Assembly: GCF_022496765.1 (NCBI RefSeq)
Contig: NZ_VANV01000015.1
Coordinates: 1 to 64,000, forward strand
DNA length: 64,000 bases
Direction: 5' to 3'
Source of the DNA: Acidaminobacter sp. JC074
Lineage (GTDB): Bacteria > Bacillota > Clostridia > Peptostreptococcales > Acidaminobacteraceae
Shown: piece by piece, positions 54,648-62,826 of the stretch
How positions within the stretch are numbered: position 1 is the first letter of the stretch
Layout of the letters: each line of letters opens with the position of its first letter
The notes under the pieces: model-generated
Told to the model about the DNA's origin: nothing
Database searches by the model: none
The model's input: the letters and a program-made list of their open reading frames with translations, nothing else
Translations under genes and position numbers: made by a program

Positions 54648-56300
54648 CTATCTGATGAAATCAATTAAAGATGGTTGAATAACTCTTGCCCCTGTATTCA
54701 ATGATGCTTTATAAACATTCTCAGCATTTTTTAGTTTCATAATAACTTCAGACATATCTGCATCTTGAGCATCTGATAATAACGATGTAAAAGAAACATT
54801 GTTAGCCGAAATCTTTTTAGCAATCATCTCCATACGATTCACTCTTGCACCAATATCTGCTCTTAAAGAAAGCATACGATTCATATGGCCATCTATTTTG
54901 CCTAAACTGGCATCAATGGTTGCTTGATCTCCAGTATCAAGCGCAGCAATTAATTCATCCAAATCCGCCATCATCTCTGATGTTCTCGTTCTAGGAAAAT
55001 CTACTGTTAAAGTTGGCTGTTTATGAATTTCTGTATCAGGAGCCGGACTAGCAGTTGTAACTGTTAGTTCATTTGCACCATTAACACTTATTGTAACTAC
55101 ATCAGCTCCAAACTCTGCTATAGCTCTGTTGTTAATCGCAGTTGCATAATCTTGTAAGGTGTCCAACGTATCTGTTGGAAGTGGTGATAATTTTTTCGAA
55201 ACACCATCCACAACCACCATCATGGGATTATCTCTTAATAAATCCTGTTCTGCAGCTGTAAAATTCGGTGCTGGTGGCTGAACAGGATAAGCTGGTCCAG
55301 AAACCGTTGCCTCAACTTTACCTACACCTGCAACAACTCCTGGTGCTGCTAAAGTATAACCAGCTGGTGCTGTAAAACCTGTAATAGAATTAGCAGCACC
55401 ATAACCTGCAGACTCAATTACTAATTGGTCATTTGCATTAAAATATGCCGTACCATTTGTACCTAGTTCACCATTGATTGTATCCAAAACTAATTCTTTA
55501 TTTAGTGGTGCAACAGAACCGTCTAAAGTCACACCTGGTGCAGGTGCTGTCGGTGGAATAACTACTGCAGTACCATTGATTGTCATGCTTAATGAGCCTG
55601 GTCCATACGTTCCTGACATATCAAATGACCCTTGCATGTAAGATTTGGTTGCAGCTACACCCTCATCAGTTGCAGCTTTGGTAGGATCTGTACCATCCAC
55701 TGGCATGATAGAATCTAAAATGTTAACTTCGTCTACAGTGCCATAAACATCTAGACCTGATGTCATAACGTTCATAGATTCACCAACTTGAACCTCATAC
55801 TTGACAACTGGTTTCTCATTAATTGTGTATGCATCTAAATCCAAATTGTATGAACCGTCTTTATTTAAGAGTTTCTTATCTGTCTCAAATCCCGAAAACA
55901 CATATCTTCCAGCAAATGTTGTGTTTCCATTTGTTATTAACTGTTCTTTCATCTGCTCTATTTCAAGCTTAATTTTTTGAGTATCACCAGCTGTATTTGT
56001 CCCGTTAGCCGCTTGTACAGTTAACTCTCTAATTCTTTGAAATATATCACCATTATCTTCTAATGCTTTTTCAGTAACCTCTAACCAGCCTAAAGCATCT
56101 CTAGTATTTTTGTCATATTGCTCTAATTCCGCAAGATCTGTTCTTCTTGATAATATTTTTGATGATAAAACAGGATCATCAGATGGTCTCTGAATTTTTT
56201 TACCCGTTGCAAGTTCATCTTGTCTTTCTGACATATATTCTAAGTTCTTGTTCACATTATAAAGTAGATTCGATGTCATCATATTATTTGTAACGCGCAT
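54648..56300 (-). CDS. flgL: flagellar hook-associated protein 3 (FlgL)
   Basis: A 550-residue junction protein. The N-terminal flagellin-like domain (MRVTNNMMTSNLLYNVNKNLEYM, GKKIQRPSDDPVLSSKILSRR) and C-terminal domain (LRADIGARVNRMEMIAKKI, DADMSEVIMKLKNAENVYKASL) are clear. The middle (about 190-430) is an enlarged Pro/Ala/Thr/Gly-rich insert, so the protein is much longer than the roughly 300 residues of Bacillus FlgL and may be surface exposed. Confidence 0.94.
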   Translation of the reverse strand: MRVTNNMMTSNLLYNVNKNLEYMSERQDELATGKKIQRPSDDPVLSSKILSRRTDLAELEQYDKNTRDALGWLEVTEKALEDNGDIFQRIRELTVQAANGTNTAGDTQKIKLEIEQMKEQLITNGNTTFAGRYVFSGFETDKKLLNKDGSYNLDLDAYTINEKPVVKYEVQVGESMNVMTSGLDVYGTVDEVNILDSIMPVDGTDPTKAATDEGVAATKSYMQGSFDMSGTYGPGSLSMTINGTAVVIPPTAPAPGVTLDGSVAPLNKELVLDTINGELGTNGTAYFNANDQLVIESAGYGAANSITGFTAPAGYTLAAPGVVAGVGKVEATVSGPAYPVQPPAPNFTAAEQDLLRDNPMMVVVDGVSKKLSPLPTDTLDTLQDYATAINNRAIAEFGADVVTISVNGANELTVTTASPAPDTEIHKQPTLTVDFPRTRTSEMMADLDELIAALDTGDQATIDASLGKIDGHMNRMLSLRADIGARVNRMEMIAKKISANNVSFTSLLSDAQDADMSEVIMKLKNAENVYKASLNTGARVIQPSLIDFIR

Positions 56301-56307
56301 AACTTAC

Positions 56308-57966
56308 CTACCTTCCTACAGTTCCAAGTCTATTAACCACTAAGTCAATCATTTCATCAATGACGTTAACCATTCTAGCACTCGCATTGTATGCCTGCTG
56401 GAACTTGATCATATTGGTCATTTCCTCATCTAAGGAAACGCCCATAATCGATTGTCTGTTAAATTCAATCTGTTTTAATAATACTGTTTCATTGTCTTCA
56501 TTTCTTGAAGCATCCTGTGCATCAACACCTAAGTTTGAAATTAAAGATTTCAAGAAGTCATCAGGAGAACCCCATGCATAAAGACCAGTATTATGTCTAA
56601 CTTCAGCAAGAGTCAAAGCATTACCACCATCACCCGGTGCACCTTCCGCTGTAGCAGAAGCAGCTATTTTATCTAAGTCACTTTCTATATCTTTAGAAAT
56701 AGTTAATTCCTTTGCTTCTATTCTATCTACAACGATATATTTACCTTGAACAAACTTAATTGATTTACCATCATATGCTGGGTTATTTTCAAGAATATCA
56801 GTGATGTTATCGTGAATCTTTTCTTCAATTTCTTCTTGATCAGTCATACCAGCTGTATCTTCTAATACTGCTGTTGTCACATCAATACCTGCTTGACCAT
56901 TAAATCCTGATGTTAAAAGATAATCTTCAAACTCAGCAGTTGTCATATTATTAATGGTAAAAAGGTTGGTTCCAGTTTCAGCATTTAAATCATAACCAGA
57001 TTTATGAACTCTATTCATTTCGGTAATCAATGTATCTGTAAACTCATTGAGTTTATCTACATAGTATGGAATACCCTTTTGTTCACCGTCGATATTGTCT
57101 CTCATATCGATTAGGGCTTTAAGTTTACCACCTGTTGTTGTAAAAGTAGAACCTGATTCCCATTCTAAATCATTTAATCGATCAATATCATAAGGATTAT
57201 CTCGTGAAGTTCTTTCAACTAATTTCAGTTGATCATAGTCATAGTGAGACACCAAAGATCTACCTGTTACATCTACATAAAATCTTCCCATGGAATCTTC
57301 ATAATAATTGATATCTACTAACTCAGATAATTTATCTAATACAAGGTTTCTTTGATCTCTTAAGTCATTTGCAGTTTGACCATTAAGTTCTGTGTTATAA
57401 ATTGTTTTGTTTAGATCTGCAATTTGCTTAGCATAACCATTGATTTGAGTAGAAACTACTTCAATTTCAAAATCTAAGTTTTTCTGTTCTCTTTCTAGAG
57501 ATTCACTTAAACCACCAATTGCTTCTTGAAGAGCGATAGCTCTCTGACGTACAAGTGCTCTAGTAGTAAGTGACTCAGGTGCCTTATTAAGCTCATGAAG
57601 AGCACTAAAAAACTCATCCATAACAGTTGTAATACCAGAATCAGATGGTTCATTGAAAATAGCTTCTAAAGTAGAATACACACTTGATAGTGATGAATAT
57701 TCACCAAGTTTTGTATTCTCACCTCTATATTTCTCATCTAGAAACTCATCTCTGATTTGCTGTACATTATCCATACCAACACCTTTACCAATGGTGCCTG
57801 GTACTGATGGAAATGTATCTGGTTGATTTGCCTGCATGGTGAGTCTTTGTCTTGCAAAGCCAGGTGTATTGGCATTTGCAATATTATGAGACACTGTATT
57901 TAGTGCCATTTGATTAGCTGATAAACCTGAATATGCTACACCTAATCCAAAGAATGTTGAAGCCAT
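56308..57966 (-). CDS. flgK: flagellar hook-associated protein 1 (FlgK)
   Basis: A 552-residue hook-filament junction protein: N-terminal LGVAYSGLSANQMALNTVSHNIANANTPGFARQRL and C-terminal LDEEMTNMIKFQQAYNASARMVNVIDEMID. The start has AGGAGG upstream. It precedes flgL by 7 bases, as usual. Confidence 0.96.
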   Translation of the reverse strand: MASTFFGLGVAYSGLSANQMALNTVSHNIANANTPGFARQRLTMQANQPDTFPSVPGTIGKGVGMDNVQQIRDEFLDEKYRGENTKLGEYSSLSSVYSTLEAIFNEPSDSGITTVMDEFFSALHELNKAPESLTTRALVRQRAIALQEAIGGLSESLEREQKNLDFEIEVVSTQINGYAKQIADLNKTIYNTELNGQTANDLRDQRNLVLDKLSELVDINYYEDSMGRFYVDVTGRSLVSHYDYDQLKLVERTSRDNPYDIDRLNDLEWESGSTFTTTGGKLKALIDMRDNIDGEQKGIPYYVDKLNEFTDTLITEMNRVHKSGYDLNAETGTNLFTINNMTTAEFEDYLLTSGFNGQAGIDVTTAVLEDTAGMTDQEEIEEKIHDNITDILENNPAYDGKSIKFVQGKYIVVDRIEAKELTISKDIESDLDKIAASATAEGAPGDGGNALTLAEVRHNTGLYAWGSPDDFLKSLISNLGVDAQDASRNEDNETVLLKQIEFNRQSIMGVSLDEEMTNMIKFQQAYNASARMVNVIDEMIDLVVNRLGTVGR

Positions 57967-57975
57967 AATATCCTC

Positions 57976-58470
57976 CTATATTTTTCTATCGAATATACTC
58001 TTTCGCTCAACATCCATGTCATTAGCGTCATGTTCATAATTAACGTTACCTTCACCAACCGTTGTCATAAGATTCAAATCAAATTGAATCTGTTCAATGG
58101 ATTGTTCAAGTAGTTGTCTATTTAAGTCATTTTTCTGACTAAGTATCTTAACTGTATTAACAAGTTTCGTTCTTATACCATCTATGTTTCTCACTTCATG
58201 ATCACTCATAAATGGATACAAATCTGTTAAGGCATTAATCTCAACCAAGTTGTATTCCTTTACTAACCCGCTGAGCATCTTTGCTCGTATTTGTTCTAAT
58301 TTGACTAGACTTATAGAATAAGTTTTTTCTTTTTCCATAATTCTCTGTATTTCAGTTAAATTGTTATTAACGATTGCTGCTTGCTTTTCTTTAGCAAGCA
58401 GGATAATCTCATCATAAATTTCTTGTTCTTTTCTTAAAGCTAAAATTAGCTGATCTATCATTTTCGACAT
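57976..58470 (-). CDS. flgN: FlgN-family export chaperone
   Basis: A 164-residue helical protein, chaperone of FlgK and FlgL. LRKEQEIYDEIILLAKEKQAAIVNNNL and the coiled-coil centre fit the FlgN family, and the gene sits between flgM and flgK. AAGGGG lies before the ATG. Confidence 0.9.
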   Translation of the reverse strand: MSKMIDQLILALRKEQEIYDEIILLAKEKQAAIVNNNLTEIQRIMEKEKTYSISLVKLEQIRAKMLSGLVKEYNLVEINALTDLYPFMSDHEVRNIDGIRTKLVNTVKILSQKNDLNRQLLEQSIEQIQFDLNLMTTVGEGNVNYEHDANDMDVERKSIFDRKI

Positions 58471-58531
58471 TTATGCCCCTTTTCATATACCAAAACAGTA
58501 GTAAGGATTCGGCTGTTATCCTTATCTACTG

Positions 58532-58807
58532 TTATTTTGCGTTTGACATCATTTTCTTGATAATATCTTCAGCAGACGGTTTGTATTCACCTTTATCGAT
58601 CTGTGACTCGACTTCATCAATCTTATCTTGTCTCACGTCTGGTAGTTTTTTGAAGGCATCCATTGCAGTTTGGAAATCAATTGAGCTTTGCGAAATATCT
58701 AGTTGATCTCTCTTCATCTCAGTTTTTCCAGTCTTTTTTACTTTTCCAACATTTTTATTATAATTGTTTAATACTTTCTGTACTCTCATATTTGTATTTA
58801 TTTTCAT
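58532..58807 (-). CDS. flgM: anti-sigma-28 factor FlgM
   Basis: A 91-residue protein (MKINTNMRVQKVLNNYNKNV; DQLDISQSSIDFQTAMDAFKKLPDVRQDKIDEVESQIDKGEY) that holds sigma-28 until the hook is finished. I start it at 58807, with GGAGGTG 6 bases upstream. Its own sigma-28 promoter gives feedback. Confidence 0.95.
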   Translation of the reverse strand: MKINTNMRVQKVLNNYNKNVGKVKKTGKTEMKRDQLDISQSSIDFQTAMDAFKKLPDVRQDKIDEVESQIDKGEYKPSAEDIIKKMMSNAK

Positions 58808-58845
58808 ACAAAACACCTCCATTCAGCCGATACCTTCTAAAAAGT

Positions 58846-58872
58846 ATATCGGCAGTACAGAGGTGTTATTTA
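58846..58872 (-). promoter_or_regulatory. sigma-28 promoter of the flgM operon
   Basis: TAAA (58869-58872), 15 bases, GCCGATAT (58846-58853) on the minus strand. The -10 box is one arm of an inverted repeat GCCGATA/TATCGGC (58826-58853). Confidence 0.9.
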
Positions 58873-58880
58873 ACCTTTTT

Positions 58881-59279
58881 TTATTTTTTTTTATTTTTTA
58901 TGTGCATACCTGTGCCTTTATCCAACTTACGTGGTTTTTTAATGGCGTTAGCAGCGCTTCTTAAATTCAAAGTAATCTCTCTATGGCATTTGTCACAGTA
59001 TTTTCCTGAATGAATCGGTTCACCACAGTTTTCACACTGAATGACCATATTAGGTCCAATTGTCTCTAATCTACCCTCCCTTAGAAAATCCAAGACAAGT
59101 CGTCTTTCTACGCCTAAGTTTTCAACCACCTCTTCTATGGTTGCTCCTGGACAATCATACAAGTATTCTTTTATCATTTTAAACTTCGCATCATCAGCTT
59201 GTCTACAAGCAGGACACCTTTTGATGCCCATTACAGAATGAAACATCTTACCACATGACTTACAATTAATAACTTCCAA
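58881..59279 (-). CDS. yvyF: flagellar operon zinc protein (YvyF/TIGR03826 type)
   Basis: A 132-residue protein starting at TTG 59279 (AGGAG 8 bases upstream): MEVINCKSCGKMFHSVMG, CPAC, a helix-turn-helix-like ATIEEVVENLGVERRLVLDFLREGRLE, then a second zinc pair (CENCGEPIHSGKYCDKCH). In Bacillus it lies between comFC and flgM and affects flagellar gene expression. The frame is open upstream to 59435, but that part is the frameshifted comF remnant, so I do not include it. Confidence 0.88.
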   Translation of the reverse strand: MEVINCKSCGKMFHSVMGIKRCPACRQADDAKFKMIKEYLYDCPGATIEEVVENLGVERRLVLDFLREGRLETIGPNMVIQCENCGEPIHSGKYCDKCHREITLNLRSAANAIKKPRKLDKGTGMHIKNKKK

Positions 59280-59292
59280 AGTCTCATCTCCT

Positions 59293-59417
59293 CTATTCAC
59301 CGACAGCAAATGTGATAATAATTTATATACTACATCATTTGCTTTAAGTGTTTTTGAACACATGTTAAGTATTGAACCTGATGTGAAAATATCATCTACT
59401 AATATAATGTTACCCAC
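59293..59417 (-). pseudogene. comF 3'-end remnant
   Basis: The minus strand here encodes VGNIILVDDIFTSGSILNM, then SKTLKAND, and after a frameshift ITFAVGE-stop. That corresponds to EGNIILVDDIFTTGSTLNA, SKVLKESG and ITFAVGE-stop of the complete comF at 59.9-60.6 kb. Similarity stops abruptly upstream of 59417. Because comF normally directly precedes yvyF, this is probably the original comF tail, left when the 59.42-59.87 kb segment was gained or after a partial duplication. Confidence 0.8.
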
Positions 59418-59618
59418 AAAACATCGTTTCAACACAGAAGCTTAAAAGAGTTATGAAATACTTTATTAAAACATGGAACTTCATTCATTAAGCTATCTCG
59501 AATGATTGTTAATAAAATACATTTTTGTTGTTATATTCATTCCGTGGTGATAAACTAAACATACTGAGGTCGGTTGATTCTGCAGGGCGACACTATCTTT
59601 TGAAGGAGGTGAAGCCTT

Positions 59619-59717
59619 ATGGACATTCTTTTGTTGACTATTTTAGCAACTATTGTCTGTACTGTCCTAGCAACTTATGTTGTTCGGTATATTGATAAAA
59701 AGAAAAACAACCGTTAA
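59619..59717 (+). CDS. 32-residue hydrophobic peptide, candidate type I toxin
   Basis: ATG at 59619 follows a very strong AAGGAGGTG. The peptide has one membrane-spanning stretch (residues about 3-22, LLLTILATIVCTVLATYVV) and a basic tail (RYIDKKKNNR). That architecture resembles Fst/TxpA-type toxins of Gram-positive type I toxin-antitoxin systems. The RNA has a long 3' part ending in a strong terminator, and an antisense RNA gene lies convergent to it. The region 59436-59618 upstream is its probable leader; a possible extended -10 (TG-A-TAAACT, 59548-59556) is weak. No homology search was possible. Confidence 0.75.
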   Translation: MDILLLTILATIVCTVLATYVVRYIDKKKNNR

Positions 59718-59736
59718 TCCTGCCGGGTAACGGTTG
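59697..59736 (-). terminator. terminator of the antisense RNA
   Basis: CAACCGTTA-N11-TAACGGTTG, a perfect 9-base stem, followed by TTTTTCTTTTT on the minus strand. It overlaps the last codons of the toxin-like gene. Confidence 0.85.
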
Positions 59737-59807
59737 AAGAAAAACTCTTCGGTCGTCCATGTAGGACAACATCTCAGTTGTAAGCCTAGTGTTAGCCCAC
59801 TAGGCTT
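59698..59807 (-). ncRNA. candidate antisense antitoxin RNA
   Basis: The interval between the minus-strand promoter at 59814-59841 and the minus-strand terminator at 59697-59736 would give an RNA of about 110 bases without an open frame. It is fully complementary to the 3' part of the toxin-like mRNA, including its last codons and its terminator hairpin. This convergent 3' overlap is the txpA/ratA-type arrangement of type I systems. Confidence 0.7.
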
Positions 59808-59813
59808 ACTTTT
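59780..59813 (+). terminator. terminator of the toxin-like mRNA
   Basis: GTAAGCCTAGTG-TTAGCC-CACTAGGCTTAC, a perfect 12-base stem followed by TTTT. The antisense transcript would start inside it. Confidence 0.92.
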
Positions 59814-59841
59814 ATTATACTACTTTGAGTTTTATTTTCAA
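59814..59841 (-). promoter_or_regulatory. promoter of the antisense RNA
   Basis: TTGAAA (59836-59841), 16 bases, TATAAT (59814-59819) on the minus strand, immediately downstream of comF. No gene follows it before the terminator at 59697-59736. Confidence 0.8.
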
Positions 59842-59867
59842 TGATTCTTTCAAAATATTGGAATATG

Positions 59868-60563
59868 CTACTCACCTACTGCAAACGTTATAATGAGTAT
59901 ATAGCCTGCACCACTTTCTTTTAACACCTTTGAACATGCATTTAATGTAGAACCTGTTGTAAATATATCATCAACTAGAATTATATTACCTTCAACTTTT
60001 GAACTCAACTCAAACGCTTCATGTAGTACTACTAATCTTTCATCAGCCGTTAACTTATTAAGAGGCTTAGTGTGTTTTCTTCTTTCTAAAGCTTTAGATA
60101 TTGGTAGACCTGACAGATAACTTAAGTGATTACAGATGAGTTCAGCTTGATTGTAACCACGACTTTTGTACCTTTCTGTATGAAGCGGTACCGGTACAAT
60201 TACATCAAAGTCTATATCTATATCACTTCTCACTATATAATCGAGCATGTACTTTGCTATTGTATGAGAAATATAGCGTTTGTCATGATACTTTAAGTTA
60301 AATAGAAGCTTCTTTGACAACTCATCATATACAGTCACTGATAAGCCTCTATCATAATATCTTTTTATGCCTTTACAATGATGACAGACCTCATAGTCAC
60401 TCTTCATAATCATCCTGCCGCAAAAGCGACATACTGACCCTATATTAAACTGTAATGATCCTTTGCAAATATCACAAAGTTCGTGATCTGATTCGTCCCC
60501 ACATAGTACACAAGTTAAGTCTCTAGGATATAAGACTTCTAAAAAGTTATCTATAAGCTTCAT
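59868..60563 (-). CDS. comF: ComF-family phosphoribosyltransferase-like protein
   Basis: A 231-residue protein with N-terminal zinc cysteines (CVLCG, CDIC, CRFCG, CHHC) and a PRTase fold (VPVPLHTERYKSRGYNQAELI; the PRPP loop ILVDDIFTTGSTLNA). In Bacillus ComFC is needed for DNA uptake; elsewhere the family is linked to DNA repair and transformation. The promoter's transcript start is near 60575, so the start is probably ATG 60563 (M-K-L-I-D-N), with only a weak binding site; 60575 would be leaderless. comFA is not next to it. Confidence 0.88.
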   Translation of the reverse strand: MKLIDNFLEVLYPRDLTCVLCGDESDHELCDICKGSLQFNIGSVCRFCGRMIMKSDYEVCHHCKGIKRYYDRGLSVTVYDELSKKLLFNLKYHDKRYISHTIAKYMLDYIVRSDIDIDFDVIVPVPLHTERYKSRGYNQAELICNHLSYLSGLPISKALERRKHTKPLNKLTADERLVVLHEAFELSSKVEGNIILVDDIFTTGSTLNACSKVLKESGAGYILIITFAVGE

Positions 60564-60581
60564 TATCATCTTCATACTAAC

Positions 60582-60610
60582 AGTATATGGAAAATATAGC
60601 ATAGTGTCAA
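60582..60610 (-). promoter_or_regulatory. promoter of comF
   Basis: TTGACA (60605-60610), 17 bases, TATACT (60582-60587) on the minus strand. Confidence 0.85.
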
Positions 60611-60642
60611 AATTTTACATTTCAATCATCCAAGATTTACCT

Positions 60643-60672
60643 TTGAGACTTCCACTTCTTTATGGGTATAAT
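60643..60672 (+). promoter_or_regulatory. promoter of the TPR-EAL gene
   Basis: TTGAGA (60643-60648), 18 bases, TATAAT (60667-60672), 18 bases before the start codon; GGAGG lies between. Confidence 0.75.
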
Positions 60673-60689
60673 TATGTGTGGAGGTTACT

Positions 60690-62411
60690 ATGAGTTTAAA
60701 AGAAAAAGTTGCTTATTCAAGAAAAAGACCCAAAGTCTATGTTTCTGCAGTATTACCTATAATAACTTATACAGACCAGGACGATATCCATGATATCATC
60801 TGTTTGATGATGGCGACAGCCTATCAAGACATGCCTGATACATTTTATAAACTGGTTTCTGTCGTTGAAGCTTTACCTGACTTACATGACCACTTAGACT
60901 ATATGTACTATTACCATCTGTCACTCGCCTCTTTTTACAAGCATTCTGGTGATAGTGCCAATGCTATAGAACACTGCTTAAGGTCTAACGATTTGGCTTA
61001 TAGGATGAATGACAACTGTGGTATTGTACAGTCCTATCGTTTTATTTCATCTGTATATTTAAATAACAAAGACTATGAAAACGCCACTTATTACTCTACT
61101 TGCGCTATAAAAGAAGTCAGTCAATGTGATGATGATTCATTAGCAGCCAATGTCTATAACCTATATGGCGTTATACTCGTTGATTTAGAAGAGTACAAGT
61201 ATGCACTCCAGGCCTATGACAATGCCTTTAATGCCATAAAAAACATGGAAGGTTATGAAGAAGATATGCTTTACTACCTGCTACACCTAAACTATGGTGA
61301 AGTTTTAATGTTAAGTGGTAAGCTAGAAGAATCTGAAAAGTATTATCTTAAAGCCATAGCTTTGTCTGAAAAGTATGACCATGACTATCCATTTTCAGAT
61401 TTGCTTTTAATGCTTGTAGACTTTTATAAGAAGTCAGGCAACTACCAAAAAGCATGTGAATACTATGATCGATTCTTTTCTCGTAATACTAAAGCTGAAC
61501 CTATTCAAGACCAACTTGGACAAAAGAAAGATAAAGATGAAATCAAGAAAGAATTGTCTCAGCTTAAACAACTAAAAGACACCAACCATATACTTCTAAA
61601 GCGACTCAATCAGCTACAACAGCTTTCTGAAAAATCAGAGCTACAAGACCACTTTGAGCTCCAAAATGCACTGACAGCTGCTCTAGAAAAAGGTCACATC
61701 ATTACTTATTTTCAAGGTAAATGGTCTCTTAGTAAAAACAGATTTGTTGGTTGTGAAGCCTTTATCAGATGGGAAGACGATGGTACCATCGTACCACCAG
61801 GTGCTTTTATACCTAAGGTTGAAAACTCAGAGCTTATCATAGAGCTGTCTAAAAAGGTTATACAAGACAGCATCCACTTATGTAAGGAGATTGTTGAGAC
61901 AATCGATCCTGATTTCGTCATCAGCATCAACATCGCACCATATCAACTCGAACATCAAGACCTTGCTAAGTATATTCAAGGCGAACTCCTTTTGGCACAC
62001 CTTGAACCAAAACACATTGAACTTGAAATAACGGAAAGATCCTTTATCAATTCAACGGCTAATATTGTAGACCAACTTTCACAGTTAAGAGCCTTAGGCC
62101 TTTCTATATCATTAGATGATTTCGGTACAGGCTATTCATCTCTGTCATATATAAACGACTACCAGTTTAACTGTATCAAACTAGACAGAAGCCTTCTTAA
62201 CAACATCTCAACAGATGTGAGAGCTTATGGTCTTATGTCTGGTATCATCAGCATGTTCAATGCCTTAAAATTAGATACTGTCGTTGAAGGTATAGAAACT
62301 TTAGAGCAGGTAGAAATCTTAAAATCACTAAAAAGTGACTATGTACAAGGTTATTATTATCACAAACCATCTAATAGAGAAAACTTTATAAAACAAGTCA
62401 AAAAACGATGA
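60690..62411 (+). CDS. TPR-EAL cyclic-di-GMP phosphodiesterase-like protein
   Basis: A 573-residue cytoplasmic protein. Residues about 40-270 are tetratricopeptide repeats (LASFYKHSGDSANAIEHCL, VILVDLEEYKYALQAYDNAF, LSGKLEESEKYYLKAI). A coiled coil follows at about 280-320, then an EAL domain (about 325-573) without GGDEF. Its motifs are EAFIRW (Phe where the third EAL residue is Leu), EITERS, LDDFGTGYSS, KLDRSL, VEGIET and QGYYY, so most catalytic residues are kept. I start it at 60690 after GGAGG. The TPR part probably binds a peptide or protein partner. Confidence 0.9.
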   Translation: MSLKEKVAYSRKRPKVYVSAVLPIITYTDQDDIHDIICLMMATAYQDMPDTFYKLVSVVEALPDLHDHLDYMYYYHLSLASFYKHSGDSANAIEHCLRSNDLAYRMNDNCGIVQSYRFISSVYLNNKDYENATYYSTCAIKEVSQCDDDSLAANVYNLYGVILVDLEEYKYALQAYDNAFNAIKNMEGYEEDMLYYLLHLNYGEVLMLSGKLEESEKYYLKAIALSEKYDHDYPFSDLLLMLVDFYKKSGNYQKACEYYDRFFSRNTKAEPIQDQLGQKKDKDEIKKELSQLKQLKDTNHILLKRLNQLQQLSEKSELQDHFELQNALTAALEKGHIITYFQGKWSLSKNRFVGCEAFIRWEDDGTIVPPGAFIPKVENSELIIELSKKVIQDSIHLCKEIVETIDPDFVISINIAPYQLEHQDLAKYIQGELLLAHLEPKHIELEITERSFINSTANIVDQLSQLRALGLSISLDDFGTGYSSLSYINDYQFNCIKLDRSLLNNISTDVRAYGLMSGIISMFNALKLDTVVEGIETLEQVEILKSLKSDYVQGYYYHKPSNRENFIKQVKKR

Positions 62412-62436
62412 AAAGCCTAGCTCTTCATCGTTTTTT
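62401..62436. terminator. bidirectional terminator
   Basis: AAAAACGATGAA pairs with TTCATCGTTTTT around an 11-base loop between converging genes; it contains the stop codon of the TPR-EAL gene. Confidence 0.88.
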
Positions 62437-62805
62437 CTATTTCTTAACCTCTTCAGTTTTTCTCATGCGTGTCGCTGTCCAATCATCACTTAGTGAGACT
62501 TGCCTAACTGATCTGAAACCATAGTCAGTAAAACCATTCATATAAGTATCTCTTGATAAGTCAGAACCCTTGTATTTCTTTGAAGACTTCTTAGGATAAC
62601 AAAACCACCAGATGTTGCCTATCTTATACTCTTTCATCAACTTTTCAAACTCACCAAACAGTTGGTCTTCACTTGTGTGAAAGGCAATCAAACATTCTGT
62701 GTCTTCTGAGATTGGTTCAAGCTCAGATGTGATACCCTTTAGTTCCTCTGGTAGATTAAATATTGAAATTGGTTTATCTTTGACCTGCAATTTTTTTCTT
62801 AACAT
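62437..62805 (-). CDS. DUF3052-like small protein
   Basis: A 122-residue protein with WWFCYPKKSSK and the C-terminal FRSVRQVSLSDDWTATRMR, the pattern of DUF3052-family proteins as I recall it. Function unknown. AAGGAGGG precedes the ATG. It follows the PAS-GGDEF gene by 21 bases and may be co-transcribed with it. Confidence 0.7.
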   Translation of the reverse strand: MLRKKLQVKDKPISIFNLPEELKGITSELEPISEDTECLIAFHTSEDQLFGEFEKLMKEYKIGNIWWFCYPKKSSKKYKGSDLSRDTYMNGFTDYGFRSVRQVSLSDDWTATRMRKTEEVKK

Positions 62806-62826
62806 AATCCCTCCTTGAAATACATA

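Noticed and set aside
59280-59435. A fused phosphoribosyltransferase-zinc protein made from the open frame 58881-59435
   Set aside because: The first 52 codons match a comF tail that shifts frame before its own ITFAVGE-stop, and a good ribosome binding site with TTG start restores the normal yvyF length.
59500-59618. A cyclic-di-GMP (GEMM) riboswitch upstream of the small peptide gene or the flagellar genes
   Set aside because: I looked for the conserved GEMM core in leaders near the cyclic-di-GMP and flagellar genes and did not find it.
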